From Amphibalanus amphitrite (lineage: Eukaryota > Arthropoda > Thecostraca > Balanomorpha > Balanidae), in the NCBI RefSeq assembly GCF_019059575.1, contig NW_024881779.1, forward strand, positions 602,001-666,000: DNA of 64,000 nt, read 5' to 3'. Each line of letters opens with the position of its first letter. Positions within the stretch are counted from its first letter, which is position 1. A program made the translations under genes and the position numbers. The notes below the pieces were generated by a model that was not told the DNA's origin, searched no databases, and saw only the letters and a list, made by a program, of their open reading frames with translations. Below are positions 34,701-43,435 of this stretch, piece by piece.

Positions 34701-35286
34701 GCTGGATCGAGTGGTGGCCAAAGTGAAAGCGTGGGTAGAGACGCCCGGCTTCTGGACGGTGGTGGTGTCGCGTGTCAGACACCCACATCACCTGCACATT
34801 CCCAGTGACCAGTGGCCAACTGTCGAGGAGATTCAGGTTCAGCGTCTGAATCCAGACGTGCTGGAGGCCGAGATTTTCGAGCGCCAAATGAAAATCAATG
34901 CCGCAAAGACGTGGCGTCATTTTGTGGCTGCCGAGAATGACAGTGAGTGGAGTAGCGCCGATAATGTCATCGGAGACGCTGTCCACGTGGCTTGGAGGCG
35001 GCTGCACACACGCGACGTGGCCTCTATTGTGTGCGACGAGCTGCATGCCAAGGGAGTGGACGTGTCTGTAAATGACGTACAGCACGTCGTCCAGAAAATG
35101 TTGCACACCGACGAGGCACTGATCCTTGCCGATCATATATACCTCACCTCACGGCAGCACTGCTGTCTTGTGCGGAGTAAAATACAGCGTGGACGACGAC
35201 GACCCACAACCACCAAACCGTCTAAGCGGCCAGCCTCCACGTCTGCTGGTCGGGGCCGGCGTGGTAAGGGTCGCCGCATCTCGTGA
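25783..35286 (+). CDS. Helentron/Helitron transposase: OTU protease, AT-hooks, Rep (HUH) and PIF1 helicase
   Basis: A single 3,167-residue frame with no intron. An in-frame TAG five codons upstream supports the start at 25,783. Residues 55-172 form an OTU cysteine protease with GDGNCLFRA (Asp64, Cys67) and His167 in QHYD. AT-hooks follow at 252-256, 331-335 and 395-399. Cys pairs at 767/770, 971/974 and 1046/1049 may bind zinc. Residues about 1,480-1,510 (TPGYMQMAFPEVF) match the pre-Rep motif of Helitrons. The Rep core has HIH at 1,719-1,721 and paired Tyr1993 and Tyr1997 with Lys1996 and Lys2000. The helicase has Walker A at 2,435-2,443, DE at 2,527-2,528, GDPAQILP at 2,560-2,567 and SR at 2,996-2,997. 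A basic tail (3,132-3,167) could be nuclear targeting. In this family Rep nicks and joins the element ends and the helicase unwinds the strand. It is about twice the usual Helitron length, and no AP-endonuclease domain was seen. The key residues look intact, so activity is plausible but unproven. Confidence 0.93.
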   Translation: MQKPSYAKIAEGVKPSFVEVLTGMSREARSGRIYYHDWQSTPVVSRQDPVYTDYGANIIGIHGDGNCLFRALAYAVGDPLLDHVALRQKICEEERKDELLREVFPDLDGYINSMRKGGKFGGEPEIRAAARVLHRLIYVWENGHQVAAHGTPNQSPIHLCYYSQRQHYDLHMVAPSPPTPPTPQEEPTAQTSPAITEQSTDNDGAWTIVKGRGGRQAKCLDTVTKPASKESSAAATSLDTSVCGNAAKRPVGRPKKQKRIFTHLFGRSINVEDVCVEAQTASEGADMPVIVSKTIPAVPLGTDHGENEDAAKSCEESDTMVSANAKKARFGRPKKRRPPPPSSKRAAPMELDVAETKELAPQNTVQSVAALEADSSKIGQSDSSATGGSAQRRRGRPRKGKAVVPLRRKDTATDATIPQAIQADGKESGQLLIDPAESICNESELQSPLAVPVNGHNPQGRMSSTAGYIQSDSDIEGVSTLTRAMLDDFVDKSSHSVVIDSVSTDLSASSGTNLVGPWPYRDSNKVAVTYLIGDHGEKRQISLSNLRQRGFSTTLRNGPFRYNSYSWLRFKDLLKKSGQTVAAALEDEDLFHETLRLVDRFYSKHPRRAEEEGLQPHRGPQTWEDRHNLLQLHYYGKGWYKFYRSSTLREIFISRHGADRWAEFQADPWSVTLSDEHFELLLRDVHHKLRQHHFRYIHLIDSYAGPQCQEDRGNTTRVQYNVLFVTRSATSGRRQQRRPVAQAPPQRTAAPAADDTSALTSFFLRSCTECGTLRVLDARAASKYPLGHYTYAGEQHRVRFTCDRLVGITCDTPADFVTCTAEEKPSTWVAMGARTAGDALPPPAMQLRSLRVLDASDHTEETEVLASYHYSGDDRAAEWTGRRAVLTRTSNSGVVTLGTQAKRRRFRPISSSQFTAGRFTVDSPREAKCCQAWHDPLDTDSEDPSSELEFSNLQVLRDIHALYNSLRRVRCVKCNQQTPGLPYPGYQIQVPEHGRLVNLPPDSVVSDAISRSSLLREGGRCTVTLDPEFRGANGTVFTDRDVTGVCTACSSAYEVDANNNIVPRPLVSDINQLRPDPNDVGDFVGGAERHVASQPALSASAANNGAPEDDSDEPEPTDISLFSAENLVATDVYSDEAYHQFVKSWTPAETMVLRPVHLVVSVLRLRANQVPFCKHGTISYPLKDACRARNLPWYDFERLPFVVLVQSRRDGTSAEAMVNMQTILRAKHFMERTMECKYNPRQTRPFYRFVGEQWMPFSNENLAALQRRLSEPDRPSTPAGLRVVLASDIHARADKVLRFNEFCNWLESGFTMADELWKSFRLSRSGEGADTTEAGQDDLWEVIENFVVGQAVDAAADRHNGGQHERRTDDDDESDADEIDVTMRHVLNCSVANGWLLPAPVDGDNVDSTGEPSSVLLRCCEELEMLGREFGNDEGVRAGGISAGAVCGPQSERPEDIRRQGIARSALLHIPMPGVDRENPLPESTPGYMQMAFPEVFRSGDADPYQDRKVSIRQPVTSWRQNWLHWMSRQPEAEGNVDLQFVVSNQLSRDKTGQEANVAIRMTDFPDGLPTKEQLENDPALCKRLAQSLLCLRSKLEDSDAYWRVQKQDAIGIARYLESPPPWRSNAIPMEVYLWQTRAVPYNHHPAIHRLCDNAAVNEALSDERYLHARLANTLRHPGIVAWVSALIGELDTLALSVARHSATYFLVRSEWGANANPHIHRHVISESFSRFLHQLQTSLKNKVAEIERDLRVEDPTLESDDSRVTLETRVSAAWRDCQQEYVRHIGRCYTNWNAGFTKDGERTFDFAYDRKTTVCRASMAVQLDDALSTGDFAAIDELYVRVINGTLRHTGHSGRGDAPSTKDGCAVRRPVVDKAATEAARSADRRAKQVKKEVIVCKRRMPRCLRTEPAVVKDAHDPRIYQFETASNDKWLGSHDPFTILHVLNNVDDKAVVPAWLTRTPRVEWKSSPTDSGGYAFNVLLAQSRGDGSVEYALKYAMKPVAPIRTTGDMLLSAMERREASDNVDIGVVQKMYNQAAASMCQSIFQAVHKNWQLPLLQKNLDVRRFSMSGCRVVKPANAADNPVYVYADSVERFNARLGDNIRHGNIPLTDIQRKMSVYEFYDTFTCTEKTIDGQRVFQISRRQSSWCGVLKTVMLAPHHGISKANPARVNFWKYARDIVLWCQPCLTSQELMPPLDCLTDCAIAAHWRAMYEQLMASDVHKPVWVTRYYEDHKRRATAATGEDVSDESDSDDDDDGDNADDAADVVEPPEIEEERELMAQRVRDRFYQTALDAMLACPAEDIDDAVQRADRAAASVANPAGYDFQAQWLGDRIVNPEHVRRNYGRLASLSAGDAAHSAPVTPSGRQLVLPRLVTGYLKEQREWRRSCREWNAYDQAVAKWRRNRSSRIAEPVAPLVPDIRDKRPKALRAFLLGDPGAGKSTTLRSAVHELSELLVSDEADWTDVVKLSAPTGCASFHMAHGATTIHRLFAIRVGQVGDDPLPAESRQFASLCERLGPELGLLIFDEFSMIQRRMMRWIVKRLEEAGINLDDIGVVLVGDPAQILPIGDSPVWSLRQRMDDGKDCCEASRLGMLAFREVFRMPALETVDGFAAWSHAASREPNTLNDDERRAVARFRAAALDGDYETVYLNEVRRTVQNDELADHFTKVIIPSFRYGRATHASLLWLRHNTATAEHMAADPLWAGAVTLHGNHWFSELAVNRATVESDNARALVRFANERDTPVMAVNAQHLPTKKAARLQKVSPREFRSIPAVFFACSGLPLMLLENVAPSVGLFNGAHVEFVGPLYLEDDWQVTLSSCEYRERVRTRGVTLTTPLDTPASDRERMYQVPVGSVIVKVNGHTVDGDEHRLDELVAASSTVQLVFHTPKHPPHLPEFIVVRVPNYTENRGPNILGIEDADDLVPIRMVKRARDKGKNNRAIGGGEESRTEFRVGPPLEGGSAFTGFKGQGATLDRVVAKVKAWVETPGFWTVVVSRVRHPHHLHIPSDQWPTVEEIQVQRLNPDVLEAEIFERQMKINAAKTWRHFVAAENDSEWSSADNVIGDAVHVAWRRLHTRDVASIVCDELHAKGVDVSVNDVQHVVQKMLHTDEALILADHIYLTSRQHCCLVRSKIQRGRRRPTTTKPSKRPASTSAGRGRRGKGRRIS

Positions 35287-35358
35287 GAATGGACGCAACG
35301 CATCGTTCGTGGATTTTCCGTGTGTATAACTGGCGCCAGAGCAAACCGTTTGAAAAGC

Positions 35359-35488
35359 ATTAAAGTGCGTTTCAGTACAGTCGTGCACCATTCCCACATA
35401 ATTTTGGTCTATGTAGACAATTAAAGTAACGCACCGATGTTCGTTTAACAGGAGCGGGGAGTGGTGTGACCCAGTGCGCATGAATAAA
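35359..35488 (+). promoter_or_regulatory. Candidate polyadenylation signals of the transposase gene
   Basis: ATTAAA at 35,359-35,364 and AATAAA at 35,483-35,488 lie 73 and 197 bp after the stop codon. They are the first such hexamers downstream on this strand that stand out. Use of either is inferred. Confidence 0.45.
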
Positions 35489-36469
35489 ACTGGTATTAAC
35501 GTAATCGGGTCACATGGGCATGGAAGGGCACTCCTGCATGCCTGCTCGCCATGCACAGCTTACCGGCTGGGGCATTTTTTGTCCGTTGGTAATCAGTTTT
35601 TGTGGCGGGTTTTCGAAGGCATGGGACAAAATTATTGGCATTGATTGCTTTTCATTCAACACCGATATTCACGTTGAAACAAGTGCATTACATGGCTTAT
35701 TCGTTTCCCAAGATTACAAAGATTTCGAGTGGCAACACCAAAATGCGTTCAGCATATTTTCATTTAACAAATAACTCTTCATTGGGTCACGGAATATGCT
35801 TTATATAAAAAAGTAAATGACTTGAATAACTTTAAGAGCTTGTAGCTAACTTCTCACCGTGGATGTTCCATTAAATATTGCTCGTTTTCATTTAAAGGAA
35901 ATATACCACTCTTAACATGGGTTTTTGAACTAAAATAACAAGTTTTGTGGCCTGAGCTGAGACTAACACAAATCAGGAGCTTTTACGGCCCAACGATGGC
36001 CCTAGGCAAAGATATTTCATTTCTCGTTCCGAAAAGAGTGCCTTGTGTAGGAATATTTCCACTTGCGGATAGACGCCAAGAATGCAAGTATACCTGTGGC
36101 AGTGGCCAATATTCGGCCAATCAGCATGCAGCTGGTTTGAACTACGGAGTATGATAGGTGAACGCGTAAGCAGCTTTCACTGAAAATACTGTCTAGTCTC
36201 TACCAAATATGGAAGAGTTTTTCCTGTATGAAAATATGTCAAAAATTTTCAACATTTATTATTTTGTTTCCGAAACATTTTCAACAAACACAATCATAAG
36301 ACTGTAGCCAAAACCTAAATGGAGAAAAGTGGTATATTGCCTTTAAGAGTTCTTGAACTTCTTATTAGTAACATCCTGTACATTTGTACCACGGAAAATC
36401 CTCGACGGTTTCAAATCGTCCAGGGCAACAGACGTCCCACGTTTCCGACAAAGAGGACTCACCACGCTG
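35489..36469. other. AT-rich spacer without recognisable features
   Basis: No gene, known terminus or strong repeat was seen. The longest open frames (60-106 codons) show no domain. The 3' end of the rolling-circle element carrying the transposase could lie here or further on; no hairpin ending in CTRR or in the HINE-type GATGCTGG was found. Confidence 0.5.
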
Positions 36470-37545
36470 TGGTACCATTAGGGCACCAGGCTGTCGAACT
36501 GTACCGGCAATTCCAGCCTAAACGGTGGATTGCCAGCCATCATCGACGAGAGTTTCAACCAGACTCGCCTCCAACACGGTGTGGTGGTACGAAATGGGCA
36601 CCAACGGGCTGTCCTACGTACCGGCGATTCCAGCCTTAACGGTGGATTGCCAGCCATCATCGACGAGAGTTTCAACCACACTCGCCTCTAACACGGTGTG
36701 GTGGTACGAAATGGGCACCAACGGGCTGTCCTACGTACCGGCGATTCCAGCCTTAACGGTGGATTGCCAGCCATCATCGACGAGAGTTTCAACCAGACTC
36801 GCCTCCAACACGGTGTGGTGGTACGAAATGGGCACCAACGGGCTGTCCTACGTACCGGCGATTCCAGCCTTAACGGTGGATTGCCAGCCATCATCGACGA
36901 GAGTTTCAACCACACTCGCCTCTAACACGGTGTGGTGGTACGAAATGGGCACCAACGGGCTGTCCTACGTACCGGCGATTCCAGCCTTAACGGTGGATTG
37001 CCAGCCATCATCGACGAGAGTTTCAACCAGACTCGCCTCCAACACGGTGTGGTGGTACGAAATGGGCACCAACGGGCTGTCCTACGTACCGGCGATTCCA
37101 GCCTTAACGGTGGATTGCCAGCCATCATCGACGAGAGTTTCAACCAGACTCGCCTCCAACACGGTGTGGTGGTACGAAATGGGCACCGACGGGCTGTCCT
37201 ACGTACCGGCGATTCCAGCCTTAACGGTGGATTGCCAGAGACCACACCTGGGCCCGAAGAGGACATGGTACGATGTGGGCACCAGGCTGTCCAGCGTACC
37301 GGCAATGCCGACCGTAACGGTGGATTGCCCGCAAGCATCAACGAGACTTCGAGATCACACCTGGGCCCGAAGACGACATGGTACGATGTGGGCACCAGGC
37401 TGTCCAGCGTACCGGCAATGCCGACCGTAACGGTGGCTTGCCAGCCATCATCAACGAGACTTCGAGACCACACCCACTCCGAGACGAGGCGGTACGGAAT
37501 GGGCACCAGGCTGTCCTAGCGTACCGGCAATTCCGACCTAAATGG
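36470..37545 (+). repeat. 117-bp minisatellite with a 234-bp dimer pattern
   Basis: Units start with GGTGGATTGCCAGCC at 36,524, 36,641, 36,758, 36,875, 36,992 and 37,109, spaced exactly 117 bp. Diverged units of about 92-112 bp follow from 37,226 to 37,545. Early units alternate between CCAGACTCGCCTCCAAC and CCACACTCGCCTCTAAC. Because 117 is divisible by three, long frames stay open (301, 195 and 194 codons) on both strands; they are repeat artefacts with no start context or family match. Confidence 0.92.
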
Positions 37546-38156
37546 TAGAATATGACCTTTTTGCAAAGTCTGAGCTCATACAATTCTCTGATATAGCGGT
37601 ATACATTTATGTTAGCTTACAGCAATTCACTCCAATCAAGGCCTAGCCGTCAATAGTCCTAACTCATTTTGAAATTGCGCAAAACGCTCCAAGTCATGGT
37701 TGTGCCAGGATTGATTGCAAGCACTTCAATACTTTTATTTGATGTTCAATACTTGAGGTTGAATACTTTAAATGTACAGAGCACTATTTTTGCAAAATAT
37801 TCGTTTTCAAAAAAAAAAAAAACGGCACGAATGAAGGAATGGACTGAATGAATCACTGATGCTGGCTTAAATGTACAGAACAATATTTTTCCTAAACATT
37901 TCGCAAAACCTGTGCGAATGAACAAATGCCTTCAGATGCCACAAAAGGTGCCTTCAGTTTGTAGCAATAGCATCATATTTGGCATCCTCAGTGTAGTATA
38001 GGATGAATATGGCTTGCTGATGTCAAGTATTGAATTGTGCTCATATAGTATTTGCATTTCTATATGCATTTCATTGAATTTTGGTTTCTCATATACGTTC
38101 CATTGAAGATGTCAATTATTCTTCCTAGGAAGTTAGGAAGGTCATATTCCACTTTT
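37546..38156. other. AT-rich spacer between minisatellite blocks
   Basis: No gene or element terminus was seen. Contains an A run at 37,809-37,821 and short AT-rich duplications around AAATGTACAGA (about 37,770 and 37,869). Confidence 0.5.
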
Positions 38157-38470
38157 TCCGTTGGATTGTCAGCCCTCGTGGACGACTTCAGGGCCGAAGA
38201 GGAGGGTACGAGATGGGCACCAACGGGCTGTCCTACGTACCGGCGATTCCAGCCTTAACGGTGGATTGCCAGCCATCATCTACGAGACATTGAACGCTGT
38301 CCGCACTGTGCCGGCGCGGGTGGTGGATGCCGACCACCCACCACTAAGGGCTTACATGTAAAATCCCAGCCAGTGCGCACTTTGGTGCGAAATGGGCACC
38401 AACGGGCTGTCCATCGTACCGGCAATTCCGACCGCGAAGGTGGATTGCCTGCCCTTGCACAGTTAATCCC
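38157..38470 (+). repeat. Second, diverged block of the 117-bp minisatellite family
   Basis: GGGCACCAACGGGCTGTCC, GTACCGGCGATTCCAGCC and GGTGGATTGCCAGCCATC recur in the same order as in the main block, followed by a GC-rich insert (CCGGCGCGGGTGGTGG) and another partial unit. Fainter relatives (CACACCTGGGC) continue to about 38,700. Confidence 0.8.
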
Positions 38471-38836
38471 TCTTGCCGGGGAGTGTGGTGGAGTGCACAC
38501 ACCACACGCACTGACACATTTTGCCAGTCAGTGCTCAGAAGATAGTCGGCCGTCGATATTTGGAGTTTCGTCCGGGCCCATACTCTCCAACGACGTAATG
38601 CCCGTGGTTGCTTAGTCCTGCACCATGCACGTACGGCTCCACACCTGGGCATCATCGCCGTGGTTGTGGACCAGGCTCCCACGCTAACCACGAAGGCAGG
38701 CTTGCTGGGTCGTTGCTGCGGCGACATGCGTCACCTTTAGAGTAAAATAGATAATTTAAACGCATTTGTGTACATTTCGCAAGCTGTCGAACTCGGGCCT
38801 CTCATTGTAGTGCCGTTTGACACGCATTCTTTATAC

Positions 38837-39248
38837 CAGTGTTCGCCATGGGCCGGGCTAGCCCAATGGGCCATAGGCTGGGCTGGGCCCTCAATTATGA
38901 AGAATCGATGGGCTGTGAATGGGCTGGGCCAAGAACTGTAAAGTGGACTCAGAGCTTCCCGACTGAGACAAATCACAACTAGCTTATTATTGTGCAAGAC
39001 AAAAAAAAAACAGTTACAGCATATATGTGCAATGTGCAATTTGTGCATGCTACTCCCAAAAGATAATTGCTTTGCACCTATGGGTGACATATGTATGGTG
39101 TCCATCACTTTCGATCCATTCATTTTGACGAGCTGGGCCGTGCTTGGCTTTGACAATTTTACCATGAATGGGTTCTGGCTGGGCCTGGCTGTGAACCCAT
39201 GGTCTGGGCGGAGCTGGACTGGGATTTTGCGGCCCGTGGCGAACACTG
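38837..39248. mobile_element. hAT-like MITE, 412 bp
   Basis: The left end CAGTGTTCGCCATGGGCCG is mirrored at the right end with one mismatch. The flanks CTTTATAC and CTTTATCT share the first six of eight bases, consistent with a decayed 8-bp hAT target duplication. Inside, GGGCTGGGC-type motifs repeat near both ends. No transposase. Confidence 0.8.
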
Positions 39249-42236
39249 CTTTATCTCTTCACTTTCTGACATTGGTCAGATGTTATTATCCTAGTTCACT
39301 GAGCTTCCAATGTAATGCATGAAACAATGATTGCATTCCCTGCTTCAAAAACAAAATATGTTTTTTAATTGCACACTAAGCGTTCGATCTTTGCTCGGTG
39401 GCTTACCTTCGGTGGCTTGAACTAAGCTGACAGGCCATTCACGATATGCTTAATAACCACATTGGTATGCAGCATATCATCTGGCTTATCCGAGCGTGAA
39501 CTGTTTTCGTTGTTAATACTGGTGATGCACAAGCCAACGTAACGTTAGAGGAGACTTCATCTCAAAAGCCGCACTGCCTGCAGGGCTAAAATCCCGGGGG
39601 GCGCGTATGGCTCGTATCATTTACGAGGCACGCGACGGGAGCCCTGAGTGGCTCTCTATCGAAAGCTGCTCTAAACCCAGGTCTCACTTGGAGATCGATC
39701 TCACTCGGAGATCACGAGTCTGTTGTAGAGTGGCGTCATCTTACGTCCAGTCCACCGAACCAGTGTGCACAATTGCTGGCGGTGGATACCAGACTCCCCC
39801 CACGGGTCGTCATGTGCGAGGCAAGGTCGGGGATAAGATATCACGGCAGCAATTGAAGATAAAGTTGAGTTTATTCATGTAAATGCTATTAGGCTGGTAC
39901 ATTTGCACAATGAGTGAGTGCAAAGCTTCTCTTTAATTGATATTTATCATTATCCAAGCAGACTATTGCCTGATACGTCTGAGTCTACATTCACTTCATC
40001 CAGGAAAATGCTTCAAAATCGCGTTTTTCGTCGGTAAATAGCGTTGCAACCTTGCGTCAGTTGACACAAGCTTTCACTGCCGCATCCGGAATCTCAGTGC
40101 ATAGCTGTCTATGCATCATGAGCTTAGGTATTGTTTCCTTTTTCGTTAGATCATGCTTCAACTTGTAGCGCTTAATCGCTCATGCCACAACAAAGTTTGC
40201 GGACTTGTTAAAGGTTAAAAGAAGATATATTTCCTTCAACAGATGTCCGTCAAATGAGGCTACAAATGAGCTGTTTTCTTCTGCCAATTATGTTACTATA
40301 GCACGTTGCTAATGGAAGGCGGTCATGAATAAGACTATTTGCAGTTGTGCCTCATCATCACTTATTTGCCAAATGCAATTTCAATTGCTGCTGTTATCCC
40401 CGGCTATAGTGTCTACGGTGGCGAGCTTTCTCCGTGGACCTTCAACTTCAAGACCTTCTACTTCAAGACCTTCAACTTCTAGACAACTAAAGGGATATTC
40501 TCGTCATACTGTACTCTCGATGACCTGCATGTCGGGCGTGCCATGTCCTTAGGAGCGTTGTTTTCAATACCCTCAGTGCACATACTGCACCAGACTATAT
40601 TTACGGACGTTGACTGTTTGTTTTAGGCACTGTTTCAAGCATTGTACGATGGCCGAAAACAAAAGTATTTGTTAACGTTTTCAGGTGCGATTCGGAATAT
40701 CCGAAACTACGACGCAATGTTAGTCGGAAATAACGTATCTAGTTAATCATGCTATCGCATGATGTTCTTGTTCATTGGCAAACATTATTTCAGCAGTCGA
40801 TACGTCCTCCAAACTTCAGTAAATGTTACTATATAGTCCCCGTTCGTCACAAACAACCGTTGACATTGTGTCAACCTCAAATTCGAATATATTAACCGTT
40901 TACACGCACGAGAATATCCCTTTATCCAAACTAGCAAGTGTGTCTACTGTTTTCTTACTAGGCAAACAAAAGTTTGTCACAGCATGTGCGCAGTTCACTT
41001 TACCTATGTGCATTTATACTAAAAGCCATTAGTCCACAAGCAAGTTATTTATTTGCGCTATTGACGTCAGCTTTCATGAAGGCCAAACCAATGCTGATTC
41101 GTCAATGCTGATTGTCAGCTTGAAAGTAAAGATGAGCAAAGTGGTTCAACTGAATCTTATGGTTGCAGTAGGGCATATTAGAAGTAAGTGACAAGTATGT
41201 GTCAGCAATTGTTTATGCTTCTTAACCCTAGATACTTTTGATTCGATCCTTTTGGTGATGACGTAATGTGGCAGAAAACAGTAGACACACTTCATCTCAT
41301 CGGAAACCCTGAATGATTGGTATTTGTGAGCATGTGTGCCTGTGAGTGTGTAAGGGTGGATGTGGGTGTGTGGGTATGTATGTGCGTATGTGAGGGTGTG
41401 CGTGTCATCTTACACGTAATTTAGTGAATGAGTGAATAGGTACTAGTTTTCAAGTAAATACGTGCATGAGTGCGTGTAGTCAGTGGTGTGTGGAACTAGC
41501 ATTGTGCCTGCCTGCTGCCAACGAAATATGCAAGCCCACACAGAGAAAACAGTTTTATTGTGCAAAACTTCATGCTGCTGGCAGGGTTTACATGCAAGTC
41601 ACATGTTGCAGGTCTACCATAAGCAGAGCGATGTGACATCTGATAAGTAACTCACAGCAACACATACTCTGCATGTCCAGGGAAAGTGAGTTGTGCTCGG
41701 AACAGATTGGCCAGACAGTTTTGTCCTATCAAATTCAGAATTGTTTCATCCTCCTCACAGTTGCCATTAACATCATGAGCACACATTATTGTTAGATCTG
41801 AATGCCAGCTGCCTATTGCACCGCTGGCACGTATGTTTGCGACAAAGGTGCCGCCAGTTTTCCACCTCGCTGCTGATACAATGCAATACTGCTACAAAAT
41901 GTCCGTGTTCAGTGTTTTTAGTGTTGTATGTTTGTATATGAGTCTTGCGTCGTGTGAACATTACCTACATGAGTTTAAAGTGTTCCCGCGAAAGTAGGTA
42001 CTGAATTAGCTCAAGCCAGGATTGCGTTGCGGATATATTTGTAGGCCATACAATGTTTTATGGCGTCATTTACGACATTTTCTGTTTTTCTTGTCGTTGT
42101 ATGCACGTGAGTTGTGCCGCATGTTGCGCTTGCAAATCATGTTCTCAATGTCATTTTCTTTTGGTACAATTGGTCACCACTACACATCACTCGCATACAC
42201 TCGCCCAAGCAAGTCGGATATCAATCACTGTCCAGA
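39249..42236. other. Mostly unique DNA, no gene recognised
   Basis: Holds a 15-bp tandem repeat (about three units of ACTTCAAGACCTTCT) at about 40,440-40,485 inside a 75-codon frame that reads PSTSRPSTSR, and a GT-rich low-complexity stretch at about 41,330-41,405. Otherwise nothing was supported. Confidence 0.5.
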
Positions 42237-42249
42237 AGTGCATGATGCA

Positions 42250-42946
42250 TTCAACCACGCATAGAACACTGGCACACCAAGAACATGAACTCACGCAAAA
42301 ACGAGAGGGCTATCACACGACTTCGCATTGGACACACCGCTATCACACACAACTACATCATCACAAGAAGCCCGAGACCGAAATGCAACACCTGCAACAC
42401 TTTCATCACTGTCAAACATCTGCTACTCACATGCCCACAATACCAACTTCACAGGACACACATACAAACATACTGCAGAGACGCCAACATCCCACTAACA
42501 CTCACAACACTGCTCGAGGACTTACACCCCGAGCTAACAACACTACTCATCCACTAAAGACACAACACTGGGCTGATCAATGACCTGTAAATCTCCTCCC
42601 CTAGAGCCAAGGACAAAAAAGCCAAAAAAGCCAAAAAAAAAAAGAAGCCAAAAAGAAAAAACGATATTCAAAACAATGAGAATCAAAATAAAAGACCCCA
42701 GAATGGCAAAATGGCAAAAAAAAAAAAACAAAAACAAAAAAACATAATAGAAGGGGCAATTCGGCTACCCGGGAGGAGATAGCTAGGAACCCTGTCCCAC
42801 CCCTCAGCCCACCCTTACGAGCCAAGAAGACGACGGACACTTCAAGACAACGGACGGACCAACAACGAAGACGGACGACAGAACCGGGCCCAAATACAGG
42901 ACGCTGTGGTGGCCCGTAAGCCACAAATACCATACCATACCATACC
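42250..42946 (+). mobile_element. 5'-truncated LINE (non-LTR retrotransposon) with target-site duplication
   Basis: AGTGCATGATGCA at 42,237-42,249 and AGTGCATCATGCA at 42,947-42,959 flank the piece (12 of 13 identical). It holds the C-terminal end of the LINE protein, an A-rich 3' region with AAAAAAG-type runs, and a short CATAC repeat tail at 42,928-42,946. Truncation at the 5' side plus a flanking duplication is the signature of target-primed reverse transcription. Tail and C-terminal motif suggest an I/Nimb- or Jockey-like clade; the exact clade is not certain. Confidence 0.87.
42252..42557 (+). pseudogene. LINE ORF2 C-terminal fragment
   Basis: An open frame starts right after the target duplication and runs to a TAA at 42,555-42,557. 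It reads ERAITRLRIGHT, then CNTC...VKHLLLTCPQY, the Cys/His motif typical of the C-terminus of LINE proteins (region after the reverse transcriptase or RNase H). Only about 100 residues remain. The reverse transcriptase and endonuclease are missing, so it cannot be functional. Confidence 0.82.
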
Positions 42947-42959
42947 AGTGCATCATGCA

Positions 42960-43208
42960 GCAGAAGAAGCTTCATTGAACACACTCGTCATCATGAACGG
43001 CATCTAGGAGTTTCATGAGTTTGGATCTGTGACCAGTAAGTGGAATGGGAGCATAATGGTACACGCTACCAAACCAGATTTTTTATAAACAAAAACATTA
43101 CGTTTATTACCGTTTGGAGGTGATTTGTTTTATTTGGTCATAGTGTCAATGTCATGTTTGATCATATAGGTAACGAAAAGCGTACCTATTCAAAACGTTT
43201 ATTCCTTG
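42960..43208. other. Spacer, nothing recognised
   Basis: AT-rich sequence between the LINE and the candidate minus-strand exon; no repeat or motif stands out. Confidence 0.4.
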
Positions 43209-43435
43209 TCATGATGTGCCTGCAGATTGTTTTCGCAGTATCCAATAGCAACCGTGTATGACCAGGCGCCGCTTGGACGCCTTGTCCAGCCACGTCTTCC
43301 GGGACTGTGTGATGACTGCCTCTGCAATCTCAAGTGCCAGTTTCTGCCTCCGGCCTATTTCTTTATCAAAGGATGTTGGTAACTGAACGACCAGCTCTGC
43401 TCCAAGATTCCAAACGTTTTTACGGTATTGTATGC
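43209..43435 (-). CDS. Candidate terminal exon of an unidentified host gene
   Basis: On the minus strand a 75-codon frame without an internal ATG start runs from a good 3' splice-site context (CTAAC, then TTTTGTAG directly before 43,435) to a TGA at 43,209-43,211. The peptide is of normal amino-acid composition, includes RRQKLALEIAEAV and QSRKTWLDKASKRR, and lacks low complexity. No family was recognised. It could be the last exon of a host gene whose earlier exons lie at higher coordinates, possibly including 47,789-48,091. Chance openness cannot be excluded. Confidence 0.4.

Noticed and set aside
26283-35136. Numerous frames of 60-223 codons inside the transposase gene on other frames and strands
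   Set aside because: They are shadows of the long coding frame with its biased codon use; none has a domain.
36525-37519. Frames of 301, 195 and 194 codons
   Set aside because: They follow from a 117-bp repeat unit whose length is a multiple of three; they occur on both strands and have no domain.
40325-40552. 75-codon frame with PSTSRPSTSR repeats
   Set aside because: The repeated part is a 15-bp tandem repeat; the rest shows no domain or splice support.
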